NCBI GenBank assembly: GCA_007695205.1
Contig: REEF01000411.1
Span: forward strand, 1 to 16,128
Length of the DNA stretch: 16,128 nucleotides
Reading direction: 5' to 3'
Source of the DNA: Planctomycetaceae bacterium
Lineage (GTDB): Bacteria; Planctomycetota; Planctomycetia; Pirellulales; Pirellulaceae
In this document: one piece after another, positions 6,504 to 15,000 of the stretch
Layout: every line of letters starts with the position of its first letter
Numbering within the stretch: position 1 is the stretch's first letter
The notes under the pieces: generated by a model
What the model was told of the DNA's origin: nothing
The model's input: only the letters and a program-made list of their open reading frames with translations
Database searches by the model: none
Program-made: the position numbers and the translations under genes

Positions 6504-8114
6504 ATCCACACGTTTGCCGAACACCATCAGGAACACCGCCATGGCTGCGAAGGCCAGGGGCGGCATCAGCCAGGGACTCAGGCCGTAACCGACGGGCAGC
6601 GTGCCGAACAGGATCGCGGCGCCCGCGCCTAGCAAGGCGTAAGGTGCCTGAGTGCGAACGTGCTGGACGTGATCGCAACCGCTGGCATGCGAGGACAGGA
6701 TGGTCGTGTCGGACAGGGGTGAACAGTGATCGCCGAAAATCGCGCCCGCCAGCACGCTGCCGATGGTGGCCAGCAGCAACGGGTCGTAAGGGTCGACGGA
6801 ACCCCCTTCGGCTTCCAGCATCTGCCAAGCGATCCGGATTACCAGCGGCATCAGGATCCCCATCGTGCCCCAACTGGTACCGGTCGCGAAAGCGACCAGC
6901 GAAGCCAGCAAAAACACGGTGGTCGGCAGCCAAGGCGCGGTGATGCGGCCTTCCAGGATCTGGCCCAGGTAGATCGCCGTCCCCAGCTCGTCCTGATCCG
7001 TCATTCCCGACAGGGTCCAGGCCAACCACAAGATCACCAGCGCCGGCAGCATCTGCCTGGCGCCGTACAACCCCGCAATCCGCAGATCGTCGGCGGGCAT
7101 CGCGCTGCGGAACCGGCCCCAGAGCAAGGCGGCGATCAGCCCCGCCAGCGAACCGTAGAGCAAGGCCAGGTAGGAATCGCCCGCAGCAAAACTATCCATC
7201 CAGGTCGGTTCCGCAGACGCAAGCACATCGCTCGTCACCTCGGATGCTTCGTCTCGCAAGGCTTGCCGGCCGGTGGTGATCAGCAACATGCCGGTCACGG
7301 CGATCACGACCAGCACGGGCAACACGGCCTGGTCCCAGCCGCCGGACGCCTGCGTCGTCGACGATCGCGGCCCCGCGTTCGGGATCGATTCGACATCCGG
7401 TGGGCCACTGGCGGCAGCTCGCTGTTCCGCGTGCCACATCGGACCGATTTCGCGACCCAGCAAGGCGACCAAAGGAACCAGCATCAAACACCACAACACG
7501 TAGAATCGATAAGGGATGGTCGCGACGAAAACACGAAACGCGTCGACCTGAACCGCCTCGGATTCCAGCCCTGCGAAGCCAGCGCGAATGAAGCCGATCT
7601 CGCCCGCGACCCAGGTCGAAATCAACGCCAAACCAGCGACCGGCGCAGCAGTGGAATCGACCACATAGGCCAGTTTTTCTCGCGAAATTTTCAACCGATC
7701 GGCCAGCGGACGTAACGTCGTGCCCAACAGCAGCGTATTGGCATAGTCGTCGAAAAAGACGACCATCCCCAGCAGCCAAGCGGTGCATTGACCGCTACGC
7801 CGACCTCGAGCCAGAGGACTCAACAGACCCACAAGCCCCAGCATGCCACCGCTGCGGTGGATCACCCCGACCATCGCCCCCATCAACGCGGTGAATGCAA
7901 ACACGCGGAGATGAGCCGGATCGATCAGATTGGTCCACAAGTGGTCTTCCAGCACCGACGGGATCGCTCGCCACAAATTGCCGTCGGCCAGGATCCACGC
8001 CCCCAAAAACACGCCGGACGCCAGCGAAAAGACGACGCGGCGCGTGGTGATCGCCAGCAGGATCGCCGCCACAGGCGGCAATAAACTCAATAAGCCGTAG
8101 GGGTGTTCGTGCAT
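6459..8114 (-). CDS. NhaC-type Na+/H+ antiporter
   Basis: This 551-residue polytopic inner-membrane protein of the NhaC antiporter family exchanges Na+ (or another small ion) for protons. Signature regions are FFDDYANTLLLGTT (120-133) followed by STAAPVAGLALISTW (154-168), then GTSWGTMGI (412-420) and GDHCSPLSDTTILSS (461-475). A polar loop at about 225-260 separates the two halves, and a dozen or so hydrophobic segments are visible. The start at 8114 lies inside the 3' end of the histidine kinase gene (28-nt overlap) with GAGG very close, suggesting translational coupling. A longer open frame to 8210 would add residues unlike the family. It is the last gene of the regulator - kinase - antiporter group. 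A lactate/malate or amino-acid exchanger within the same superfamily cannot be excluded. Confidence 0.93.
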   Translation of the reverse strand: MHEHPYGLLSLLPPVAAILLAITTRRVVFSLASGVFLGAWILADGNLWRAIPSVLEDHLWTNLIDPAHLRVFAFTALMGAMVGVIHRSGGMLGLVGLLSPLARGRRSGQCTAWLLGMVVFFDDYANTLLLGTTLRPLADRLKISREKLAYVVDSTAAPVAGLALISTWVAGEIGFIRAGFAGLESEAVQVDAFRVFVATIPYRFYVLWCLMLVPLVALLGREIGPMWHAEQRAAASGPPDVESIPNAGPRSSTTQASGGWDQAVLPVLVVIAVTGMLLITTGRQALRDEASEVTSDVLASAEPTWMDSFAAGDSYLALLYGSLAGLIAALLWGRFRSAMPADDLRIAGLYGARQMLPALVILWLAWTLSGMTDQDELGTAIYLGQILEGRITAPWLPTTVFLLASLVAFATGTSWGTMGILMPLVIRIAWQMLEAEGGSVDPYDPLLLATIGSVLAGAIFGDHCSPLSDTTILSSHASGCDHVQHVRTQAPYALLGAGAAILFGTLPVGYGLSPWLMPPLAFAAMAVFLMVFGKRVDSHATAETCQSNDLG

Positions 8115-9571
8115 GCCTCGACCGGCAAGGTGATCGTAAAAATGGTTCCGCAGCCCGGCTGGCTGTCGACGCGGATGCGACCGCCATGCTGGTCGACAAT
8201 CGCCCAGCACTTGGACAACCCAAGCCCCAAACCGCGACCGGCCTCGCGGCCGGAAAAGTAGGGATCGAACAGGTGACGGCGAACGTGTGGCAAAATCCCC
8301 GGTCCGCTATCGCTGATCAGGATCTCGACGCTGTCTTCTGCGGCGGCTGGCTGGGGATCGGACGTCACCGGCCGAACAGAAACCTCGATGCGCCCGTCCC
8401 GCCCGACGGCCTCGAGAGAATTCGTACATAAAGCCTTCAAGGCCACCGATAGATGGTTGCCATCGGCGGAAACGACCACCGGATCGTCTGACGTCACACG
8501 CATCAGCGACGTCCCTTGGGCTCGAGCGTCCGGCAGCAGTTCGGCGATCACTCGATCCGCCATCGCCGTCAGATCGCAGAGACTTCGCTCGAGCATGGGC
8601 GGACGGGCGAACAGCATCATGTCGGAGATCATCTCATGAGCCCGAAAGGCCTGGGCGTTGATAACGGCCAACTTCCTCCGTCGCTCCGGGTCGGGCTCGT
8701 CCCGCATCAGCGTCTGAGCTCGCGTCGAGATGTTGGCCAACGGATTATTGATCTCGTGACTGGCACCGTACGCCAGTTCCTTCAACGCCGCCAACTTTTC
8801 ACGTTCCAATAGAGTCGAAAACTCGGATTCCAAGCTCCGGAGACGGTCCAGTCGATGGATCAGACGAGGCAACCATCTTCCTGTCACATCGGTGGAATCC
8901 AGCCATCGTTGACGAATGGTCCTGGAGTCTGTCGCGAGATCCTTCAGGGCTGGATCGACGCGACCGCCATCGGTGTTGGCAGATGGGGCCGAGCCGAGTT
9001 GCTGTCGAGCTTGTGCGACCCAGGACGGGGGCGAACCAGGCGTCTGGGTTCCCTGCAATTGCTGCAGCCAATCGGTCAACCAGCCGGGGAGAACCTCGCT
9101 CGACATGATTCCCGCAGGGGCACCGCAACTGGTCAACCAAGCCGGTGCGTGTTGCAACAGCCCGCAAAGAAAGGTGAGCCCCGTTTCGGGCTCGCCCGCC
9201 AAACGCGTGGCGTATCGAGCCAAGGTGCAGGCTTCTTCCGCCCATGCGGCCCACTGCTGCAGCAAGCCACGGTCGGTCACCAACGCTGATTGCGAAAGAT
9301 GGTCGTCCCAGAACGGTGCAGTCAGGCCGTGTGAGCCCACCCAAATAGCGAGTTCCCCAATTCCATCGGGCGGTTGATCGCACCACAATCCCGCCCGACA
9401 TACGCCCCATAAGGCGAAGGGGGGCTCGGTTGTCAACAGCGCTGTCAGTCCCGCCGTTCGATCACCGGGACTGCCCTGCAGCAACGCGTCGACAAGCTGA
9501 GCAGCACCCGCTTCGGTCAGCGGTAAATGACAGCCATTGAAGCAGCGGCCCAGTCCAAGCAATCGTCTCAT
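8087..9571 (-). CDS. cytoplasmic sensor histidine kinase
   Basis: This 494-residue kinase has no membrane segment or signal peptide, so it senses an internal cue or a partner. Residues 1-240 are an unrecognised, Trp- and Leu-rich input region. A short helical linker (about 236-268) leads to the H-box GASHEINNPLANI with phospho-acceptor His272. The ATP-binding domain follows: N-box CTNSLEAVG (382-390), G1 DSGPGI (421-426), F-box HLFDPYFSG (433-441) and G2 GRGLGLGLSKC (445-455). It begins 10 nt after the response regulator stop and overlaps the antiporter start, so the three genes probably form one operon. The obvious partner is the upstream regulator. Confidence 0.95.
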   Translation of the reverse strand: MRRLLGLGRCFNGCHLPLTEAGAAQLVDALLQGSPGDRTAGLTALLTTEPPFALWGVCRAGLWCDQPPDGIGELAIWVGSHGLTAPFWDDHLSQSALVTDRGLLQQWAAWAEEACTLARYATRLAGEPETGLTFLCGLLQHAPAWLTSCGAPAGIMSSEVLPGWLTDWLQQLQGTQTPGSPPSWVAQARQQLGSAPSANTDGGRVDPALKDLATDSRTIRQRWLDSTDVTGRWLPRLIHRLDRLRSLESEFSTLLEREKLAALKELAYGASHEINNPLANISTRAQTLMRDEPDPERRRKLAVINAQAFRAHEMISDMMLFARPPMLERSLCDLTAMADRVIAELLPDARAQGTSLMRVTSDDPVVVSADGNHLSVALKALCTNSLEAVGRDGRIEVSVRPVTSDPQPAAAEDSVEILISDSGPGILPHVRRHLFDPYFSGREAGRGLGLGLSKCWAIVDQHGGRIRVDSQPGCGTIFTITLPVEACTNTPTAY

Positions 9572-9581
9572 CGATTTCGGG

Positions 9582-10169
9582 TCAGCTCATCACCCCTCGC
9601 TCGATTTCCAACAAATCGCAAGCGCGGTCCAGCAGACGATCGACGTTGAACGGCTTGTGCATGAAGTCGTTGGCACCCGCCTCGCGCAGTTCGGCGATCT
9701 TGTCCTGCTCGACCATCCCCGAAATGCAGATGATCTTCACCGATTCCAGGCGTTCGTCACTGCGAACTCGCTGGCAGACCTCTTTGCCATTGATATCCGG
9801 AAGCATGACGTCCAAGACCACCAGGTCCGGGCGGAATTCCCGAACCAACATCCCCGCGTCGAACCCGTTGTTGGCCGTACGGATGTCGAAACGACCGTCC
9901 TTGGCAAAGACATCACTCAGCAATTCGACCAGTTCCTCGTCATCGTCGACGATCAGGACTTTGCGTTTCCCGCTTTCCAAGGCATCGGTTGGGATACCAT
10001 TGTCTTTCATGAAAGCGTATAACTGCTCCCGAGGGATGCGGCGGAAACGGCTGCCAGGGACGCGGAATCCCTTCAATGTACCGTTGTCGAAACAGCGAAT
10101 AATCGTCTGTTGGCTCACCTTACAGATCTTCGCCGCTTCACCCGTCGTGAAAACCGTTTTCGTAGTCAT
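9582..10169 (-). CDS. response regulator with N-terminal excisionase-type HTH
   Basis: This 195-residue protein has the DNA-binding part first. Residues about 6-55 (TTGEAAKICKVSQQTIIRCFDNGTLKG, then a wing and RRIPREQLYAF) match the excisionase/MerR-like winged helix. A receiver domain follows (about 69-190) with the acidic pocket Asp75-77, phospho-acceptor Asp120 (VLDVMLPD), Ser150 and Lys172 (HKPF). The usual order in response regulators is receiver then output domain, so this is the reversed arrangement. A GGAAGGA ribosome site lies about 10 nt before the ATG. The kinase gene begins 10 nt after its stop. Its targets are probably its own promoter region or the antiporter, but no operator could be identified. 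Confidence 0.95.
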   Translation of the reverse strand: MTTKTVFTTGEAAKICKVSQQTIIRCFDNGTLKGFRVPGSRFRRIPREQLYAFMKDNGIPTDALESGKRKVLIVDDDEELVELLSDVFAKDGRFDIRTANNGFDAGMLVREFRPDLVVLDVMLPDINGKEVCQRVRSDERLESVKIICISGMVEQDKIAELREAGANDFMHKPFNVDRLLDRACDLLEIERGVMS

Positions 10170-10324
10170 GGCTTCAACAATCCTTCCTAGCCAACTGCGC
10201 TAGTCCTTAGCTACCCCGATGAACAAAACTTCGCGATGCCCTCAAATAGCACACCTTCCTACAACGATCCAAATGGCAGGCTCGTCCGGTTCCACCGAGT
10301 TTACCGAATTTGCCAGCTGTAGGA

Positions 10325-10352
10325 ATTATACTTGCCCAGATTTCCACGTCAA
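10325..10352 (-). promoter_or_regulatory. sigma70-type promoter for the regulator - kinase - antiporter operon
   Basis: On the minus strand TTGACG (10352-10347) and a perfect TATAAT (10330-10325) are 16 bp apart. Transcription would begin near 10318, giving a leader of about 150 nt before the response regulator. Confidence 0.65.
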
Positions 10353-10480
10353 GATTGATCTGATTTCTGTAAGTCCTTTTTTTCTAAGTAGTTACGTTCC
10401 GTCTTCAAAAAAAATCCCGCTGCGGATACACTCTCGCGAGACTGGGAAGAGTACTTCGATTTGAGAATTCTGGAAATCTG

Positions 10481-10508
10481 TCGACCTATGAACCGTTCCC
10501 AATATAAC
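10481..10508 (+). promoter_or_regulatory. possible promoter for the HEAT-like exported protein
   Basis: TCGACC (10481-10486) and TATAAC (10503-10508) are 16 bp apart, 48 nt upstream of the ATG at 10557. The -35 is poor, so this rests mainly on the -10 and on the 16-bp spacing shared with the better promoters in the window. Confidence 0.35.
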
Positions 10509-10556
10509 CCAGGTTACACAGTTTAGGGCCCCTCTTATTTACGAAGGGATCATTCC

Positions 10557-11555
10557 ATGTTGATGTGTTACACCAGCCGTTTATCGTTCGCTTTCTGGCT
10601 GACCAGTATCCAGATCGTGCTTCTCGGCGGAGCCCATGGCGCCGAGCAGCTCGGGCAGGCGGGGCAAACCGAGCTTGCGAGTACCGAAAAAATCGCTGAA
10701 TTGATCCGTCGATTGGACGCCGACCAGTTCTCTGAGCGCAACGCCGCCAGTCGTCAGTTGCAGCAGCTTGGACCGGCCGCTTGTCCTGCCTTGGCTGACG
10801 TAGCGGTCAACGGCAGCCGCGAACAGCGGAACCGCGCGCTGGATATCCTGGACCAACTGGTTCAGGAAGGCCAACCGACGGCGCGCGAGGCTGCCCAGCG
10901 GGCGTTAAAAGACATCGCGTCCAGCGATCACGAAGCGTCCGCTCGACGAGCCAGGGAGATCCTCGAACCAAAGCAGGAGCCACGACCGGTACCAGTGCCC
11001 AATGTGGCTCCGGCGCAGATCCAAATCCAAATGAATGCCGTCGCCGGTGGCGTCGGTGGACGTGCCGTTCAGCGAGTGAAGATCCAGAATGGGGTCAAGC
11101 AGATCGAAACGGATGACGGGCAGCGAAAAATCAAAATCGTCGAAGACCCCAACAAGGGCATCCAGGTCGAGATCACGGAAGAGAAGGATGGCGAAGATCG
11201 AGTTGAAAAATTCCAGGTAAAGGACAGCGAAGAGCTGGCTGAACGGCACCCGGATGCCCACGCCGTGTACCAACGGATGCAGAACGCCGGTGGCATTCAG
11301 ATCCAAGGGATGCCTGTTGGCGTGCCACCGATTCCATTGCAGTTGGGCGGGCCGCAACAGGGTCTGAACCTTCCACGTCAGTTGGTCCACCGCATGCTGC
11401 GATCGTCGCTGACATCGCTGGAAAGAAGCATCCAGCAGTTGGAATTGAGCAAAGGCGAGGGCGAAGATGCCAAGCAGGTCGAGGCATCAATCGAACGTTT
11501 GCGTGAAATCGCGAAAACGTTGAAAGAGGAAATCACGCAACTCGATGGCCGGTGA
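10557..11555 (+). CDS. exported HEAT-like repeat / coiled-coil protein of unknown function
   Basis: The product has 332 residues. A signal peptide spans about residues 1-28 (hydrophobic core FAFWLTSIQIVLLGG, cleavage near AHG-AE). Residues about 42-136 form two or three HEAT-type helical repeats (LDADQFSERNAASRQLQQLG and following), a pattern common in planctomycete exported proteins. A Pro/Gln/Val-rich linker (about 138-180) leads to a charged beta-rich segment (KIKIVEDPNKGIQVEITEEKD). A Pro/Gly-rich stretch follows, and a C-terminal coiled coil (about 280-331, SLTSLERSIQQLELSKGEGE and following). GAAGGGA stands 7 nt before the ATG. I recognise no specific family, and a protein-protein scaffold role outside the cytoplasm is only a guess. 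Its stop codon is followed at once by the 27-bp repeat array. Confidence 0.78.
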   Translation: MLMCYTSRLSFAFWLTSIQIVLLGGAHGAEQLGQAGQTELASTEKIAELIRRLDADQFSERNAASRQLQQLGPAACPALADVAVNGSREQRNRALDILDQLVQEGQPTAREAAQRALKDIASSDHEASARRAREILEPKQEPRPVPVPNVAPAQIQIQMNAVAGGVGGRAVQRVKIQNGVKQIETDDGQRKIKIVEDPNKGIQVEITEEKDGEDRVEKFQVKDSEELAERHPDAHAVYQRMQNAGGIQIQGMPVGVPPIPLQLGGPQQGLNLPRQLVHRMLRSSLTSLERSIQQLELSKGEGEDAKQVEASIERLREIAKTLKEEITQLDGR

Positions 11556-12015
11556 ATCGCGAATTCGCCAGAATTCGGAACGTAGCCGAATTCGCCAGAA
11601 TTCGGAATGTAGCCGAATTCGCCAGAATTCGGAAAGTAGCTGAATTCGCCAGAATTCGGAATGTAGCTCAATTCGCCAGAATTCGGAATGTAGCTGAATT
11701 CGCCAGAATTCGGAATGTAGCTGAATTCGCCAGAATTCGGAATGTAGCTCAATTCGCCAGAATTCGGCTACGAAAATGCTTCAGGGCGCCACTTGTCGGC
11801 GAGATCGTTAGGTTTTCCAGCCACGGTAGATTCCGCCCTACCCCTACCACCGGACTGTTCCCGCTCGACCGCCGGAAAGCGGCTGGAAGACTTTGCCTAT
11901 TCCGAACTCTGGATAACATAGATTATATTAACGCTGGTTTCGCAGCCTGCGTGGTGCTGGAATGCATTGCCGTCTATTTATCGAGAACCATCGACCCATT
12001 ATGAAGGTAGCTTGA
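11556..12015. other. 460-nt intergenic region between the HEAT-like and subtilase genes
   Basis: The first half is the 27-bp repeat array. The remainder (11768-12015) has no supported gene. It includes GTAGATTCCGCCCTAC at about 11826-11841, which resembles half of the terminator palindrome at 175-201, and an AT-rich stretch (11911-11932) that may hold the subtilase promoter, though no convincing -35/-10 pair was found. A rightward frame from GTG 11552 to 12004 overlaps the preceding stop (GTGA) but mostly translates the repeats. Confidence 0.6.
11561..11767. repeat. 27-bp tandem repeat array, 7 full units plus 18 nt
   Basis: Units begin at 11561, 11588, 11615, 11642, 11669, 11696 and 11723, with a truncated eighth at 11750-11767. 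Each contains two EcoRI-type hexamers (GAATTC, or CAATTC first in two units) separated by GCCA, then GGAAtGTAGCt. The paired hexamers make every unit an inverted repeat of 6-8 bp. Units differ at only a few positions (C/A/T at unit position 21, C/T at the end, G/C at the start), which implies recent expansion. The 27-nt period leaves several frames open on both strands (9-residue protein repeats), and I regard these as by-products. Confidence 0.95.
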
Positions 12016-15000
12016 ATGCCCGATCTTCCGCGGATTATATTCGTACCCCTCCTCGTTTTGCTGCTTATCTGCACGCACGCCAACGCCCAGACTCGCTCGA
12101 CATCCGATGGCAAGCAGGCTCTGACTGGTCTGCCCGACCAAACGATGTTGATCGAGGTCAAAGATGCTCGCAAAGCGGCCGAATTGGTGAAAAAAGCGGG
12201 TGGCCAGGTCGACTATGATCCTAACCTGGGCATCGGGCACGATATCCCTTTTTTGGTGGTGACGTTGCCTGGCGAGAAGTTCGTCGATCGCAAGTTCCTC
12301 GAATCCCTGGAGCTGACGTCCGGTGTCTCGTCCTTTACGGACGATTGCGGCTGCGACGAACGGGAACTGCCGGAAGAGGGTGAATTGAGTTTCGATTCGT
12401 TGTTCGTCCCGATCGAAGACATCAAACTACCCGAACTCCGCGAACGCGCCGACGGCCAGGCGCTGGGCAAGGGGACGTTGGTTGCCGTGATCGACACGGG
12501 GGTCGACGCCAGTCACCCCGCGTTCCAGAACCGGGTCGTGTTCTGGTCCGATGCGACTCGCGAAGGTCGGATTTCTCTGCAGAAATTGCGAGTGATCGAA
12601 GGCAAGGTGCGTTTCGAAGATAAGGATTTGACGGTTCCGAAACGGATCGCTGAAAACAAGGAGATCTTCGTCGGGGTCTTTGACGAAACGGCGATGGGTG
12701 TTCAGGTCAGCGACGCGGCCAAGACGGCCGAGCGGCAAGGCTTGGACTTCAACCGCAACGATTCGGTCAAGGACCGCTTCCTGGTGATGATCGGTCGCGA
12801 CTCGCAAGAGCAATCCGCCAAGCCCAAGGCCAAGCCGACGGACGCTGCTGACGAAGAGCCGGAAGCGACCGAAGAGGAAGAAGCGACCGAAGAATCGGAG
12901 GAATCGCCAGCCGAAGACAATTCGAACGAAAACGATTCGGAAACGCCCGAATCCGACTCGGAGAATCCCGCCGACGACGGGTCCGATCAAGACGACCAAG
13001 ACGATGATCCGCCCGCTGACGACCCGGCGGAGCAGGAGTCGCCCGAAGATCCACCGGCGAAATCCAAGCCGGCCAACGACGCCAAGCCCACCCCGCGATG
13101 GATCGCTTTTTTCGATACCGATGGCGATGGGCAGATCAAAGATCAAGAGGCGGAACGGGCCATCTTGGACTTTAACACGGCCAGGAAGAAACAACGCGAG
13201 GGTCAGGAGATCGCCGATGCCGACATGGTCGTCTTCCCATCGCGTACCAAGACGATCGCGTATCCGCTGCTGTTCGAAGCCGACAGCAAAGGGGAAGTAA
13301 AACACGCCACGCTGGGTGTCGATTTCCGGTCGCATGGGACGCATGTGGCGGGCATTATCGCCGGCGATGACGACGAGATCCGCGGCGCAGCGCCGCAGGC
13401 CGAGATCATGGCGATCAAGACCTGCAGCGGCTTATCCTGTCCCAACGCGGCCATCCTACGCGGACTGCTGGACGCATTCTTTAATCCCCAGGGATACGTG
13501 CCGGACGTGGTGAATATCTCGTTGGGCAGCCAGGAAGGGTACGAGAAGACCGCCATCAATCTGTTGATCCAAGACTTGAGCGCCAAATTCGGCACGGTGT
13601 TCTGCATCTCGGCGGCCAACGGAGGTTCCGGGTACCGGACGATCAATCATCTGGGCTCGCTCAGCCCCGCGATCCTGGTCGGCGCGCACGTTTCGAAGCA
13701 GACCTTGATGCGGCACTATCGCCTGCAGGACGGCGTGGACGTTCCCGAGCACGGCTTATTGCATTTCTCCTCGGTCGGTCCTTCCTACACGGGCCAGTTG
13801 CGGCCGAATCTGGTGGCTCCCGGCTCGGCGTTGTCCGCCACGTCGATGATCCAGGATGGTTCGGCCATGATGAACGGCACCAGCATGTCGGCGCCGATTA
13901 CCGCCGGTGCTGTCGCCGCATTGCTGTCGTACGTGCGTTCCGACGAGCATTACGCCGCGTTGGAAAAATGGCGCGAGGAGAAGATCCAATCGGTGCGCGA
14001 TAAATCGGCCACGGGACTCGGATCGCTAACCTCGCTGCCGCTGGCCCTCCGCACGGCCTTGGAGGATACGGCCGAGCCGATGCCTGATTTCACGATCGCT
14101 CAGCAGGGACACGGCCTGTTGAACATCGATGCTGCCTACGATCGGCTGGTGGAACTGGCAGCCCAAGTGAACGAGCACCGGTTGCGGTTTACCGAATTCA
14201 AAATCAACGACAATTCCGAATCGCGACGGCTGTATGACCGTTCCAATAACATCCCACGGGTCAAGCAGGTCGTGTTGACACTGGACGAGGACGGCGAACT
14301 GCTGGAATCGACGCGTCTGCGGTTGAGAAACGCCGCGACGTTGGTGCGACTGGAACGCGTCCAGATCCAGCACATCGATGGGACCGTCGAGCAGTTGGAC
14401 GAGGATGTCGAGCTGCCCTTCTCCGTGGCCGTTCCGGGCAAGGAAGGCCAGCAGGGCCGCAGCCTGGTGCTGGTGCTGTCCAATCCGAGTAATCGAGGCT
14501 CGTTTTTGAGCGTGCGGCGTTTGGAGCAGATGGAAACCGGCAAGACCTACATCGCCCAATACAATGTCTATCAAAACGATCAGCGTCTGCTGACCCTGTT
14601 GGATGTCGTCCATCGACCGATCGAACTGTCGGACCTGGAGACCGAAGTGAATCTGCCGGGCATCGACGTGAATTCGTCGCGACGAGTCGCCACGTACACC
14701 AATCGCGACCAGCCGATCGCAGCTCGTGCGTTCCATCGTTATCCGGTGGCGATCACCCAGCGTGATTCGATGCTGAGCGTCGAGCTGGGTTTTGGTCGGG
14801 ACCAGAACGGGCTGATCTTGGTGCAGATCTATGACCCGGACGGATTCCTGATGCGATCGAGCAGCATCCGCAAATCGCCTCAGTTGCCCAGCGAGCAACG
14901 AACCTCGCAAACGGTCGTCCCGACGCGCGACAAGGAAGGGATCTGGGAGGTGACCGTCAGCACCTACTCGGGCAGTTGGGTGGGCCAGTCCGGCTATGAT

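Larger units (their letters stand above)
10170..10556. other. 387-nt AT-rich divergent intergenic region
   Basis: This is clearly more AT-rich than its neighbours. It contains the leftward promoter at 10352-10325, a T7 run (10377-10383), an A8 run (10407-10414) and a candidate rightward promoter at 10481-10508. A rightward open frame at 10219-10464 has no ribosome site and no recognisable product, so it is not called. Confidence 0.6.

Noticed and set aside
10219..10464. 81-residue rightward open frame in the regulator/HEAT intergenic region
   Set aside because: It has no ribosome site, overlaps the leftward promoter, has AT-rich non-coding composition and gives no recognisable protein.
11378..11752. 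Leftward 124-residue frame with YIPNSGEFS repeats
   Set aside because: It is a translation of the 27-bp minisatellite and antisense to the HEAT-like gene; there is no ribosome site and the repeats explain the open frame.
11561..11767. CRISPR array
   Set aside because: The units abut with no unique spacers, and no cas genes are present.
12427..13344. 305-residue leftward frame opposite the subtilase insert
   Set aside because: It is the antisense of the acidic low-complexity stretch, giving Arg/Val/Leu-rich nonsense.
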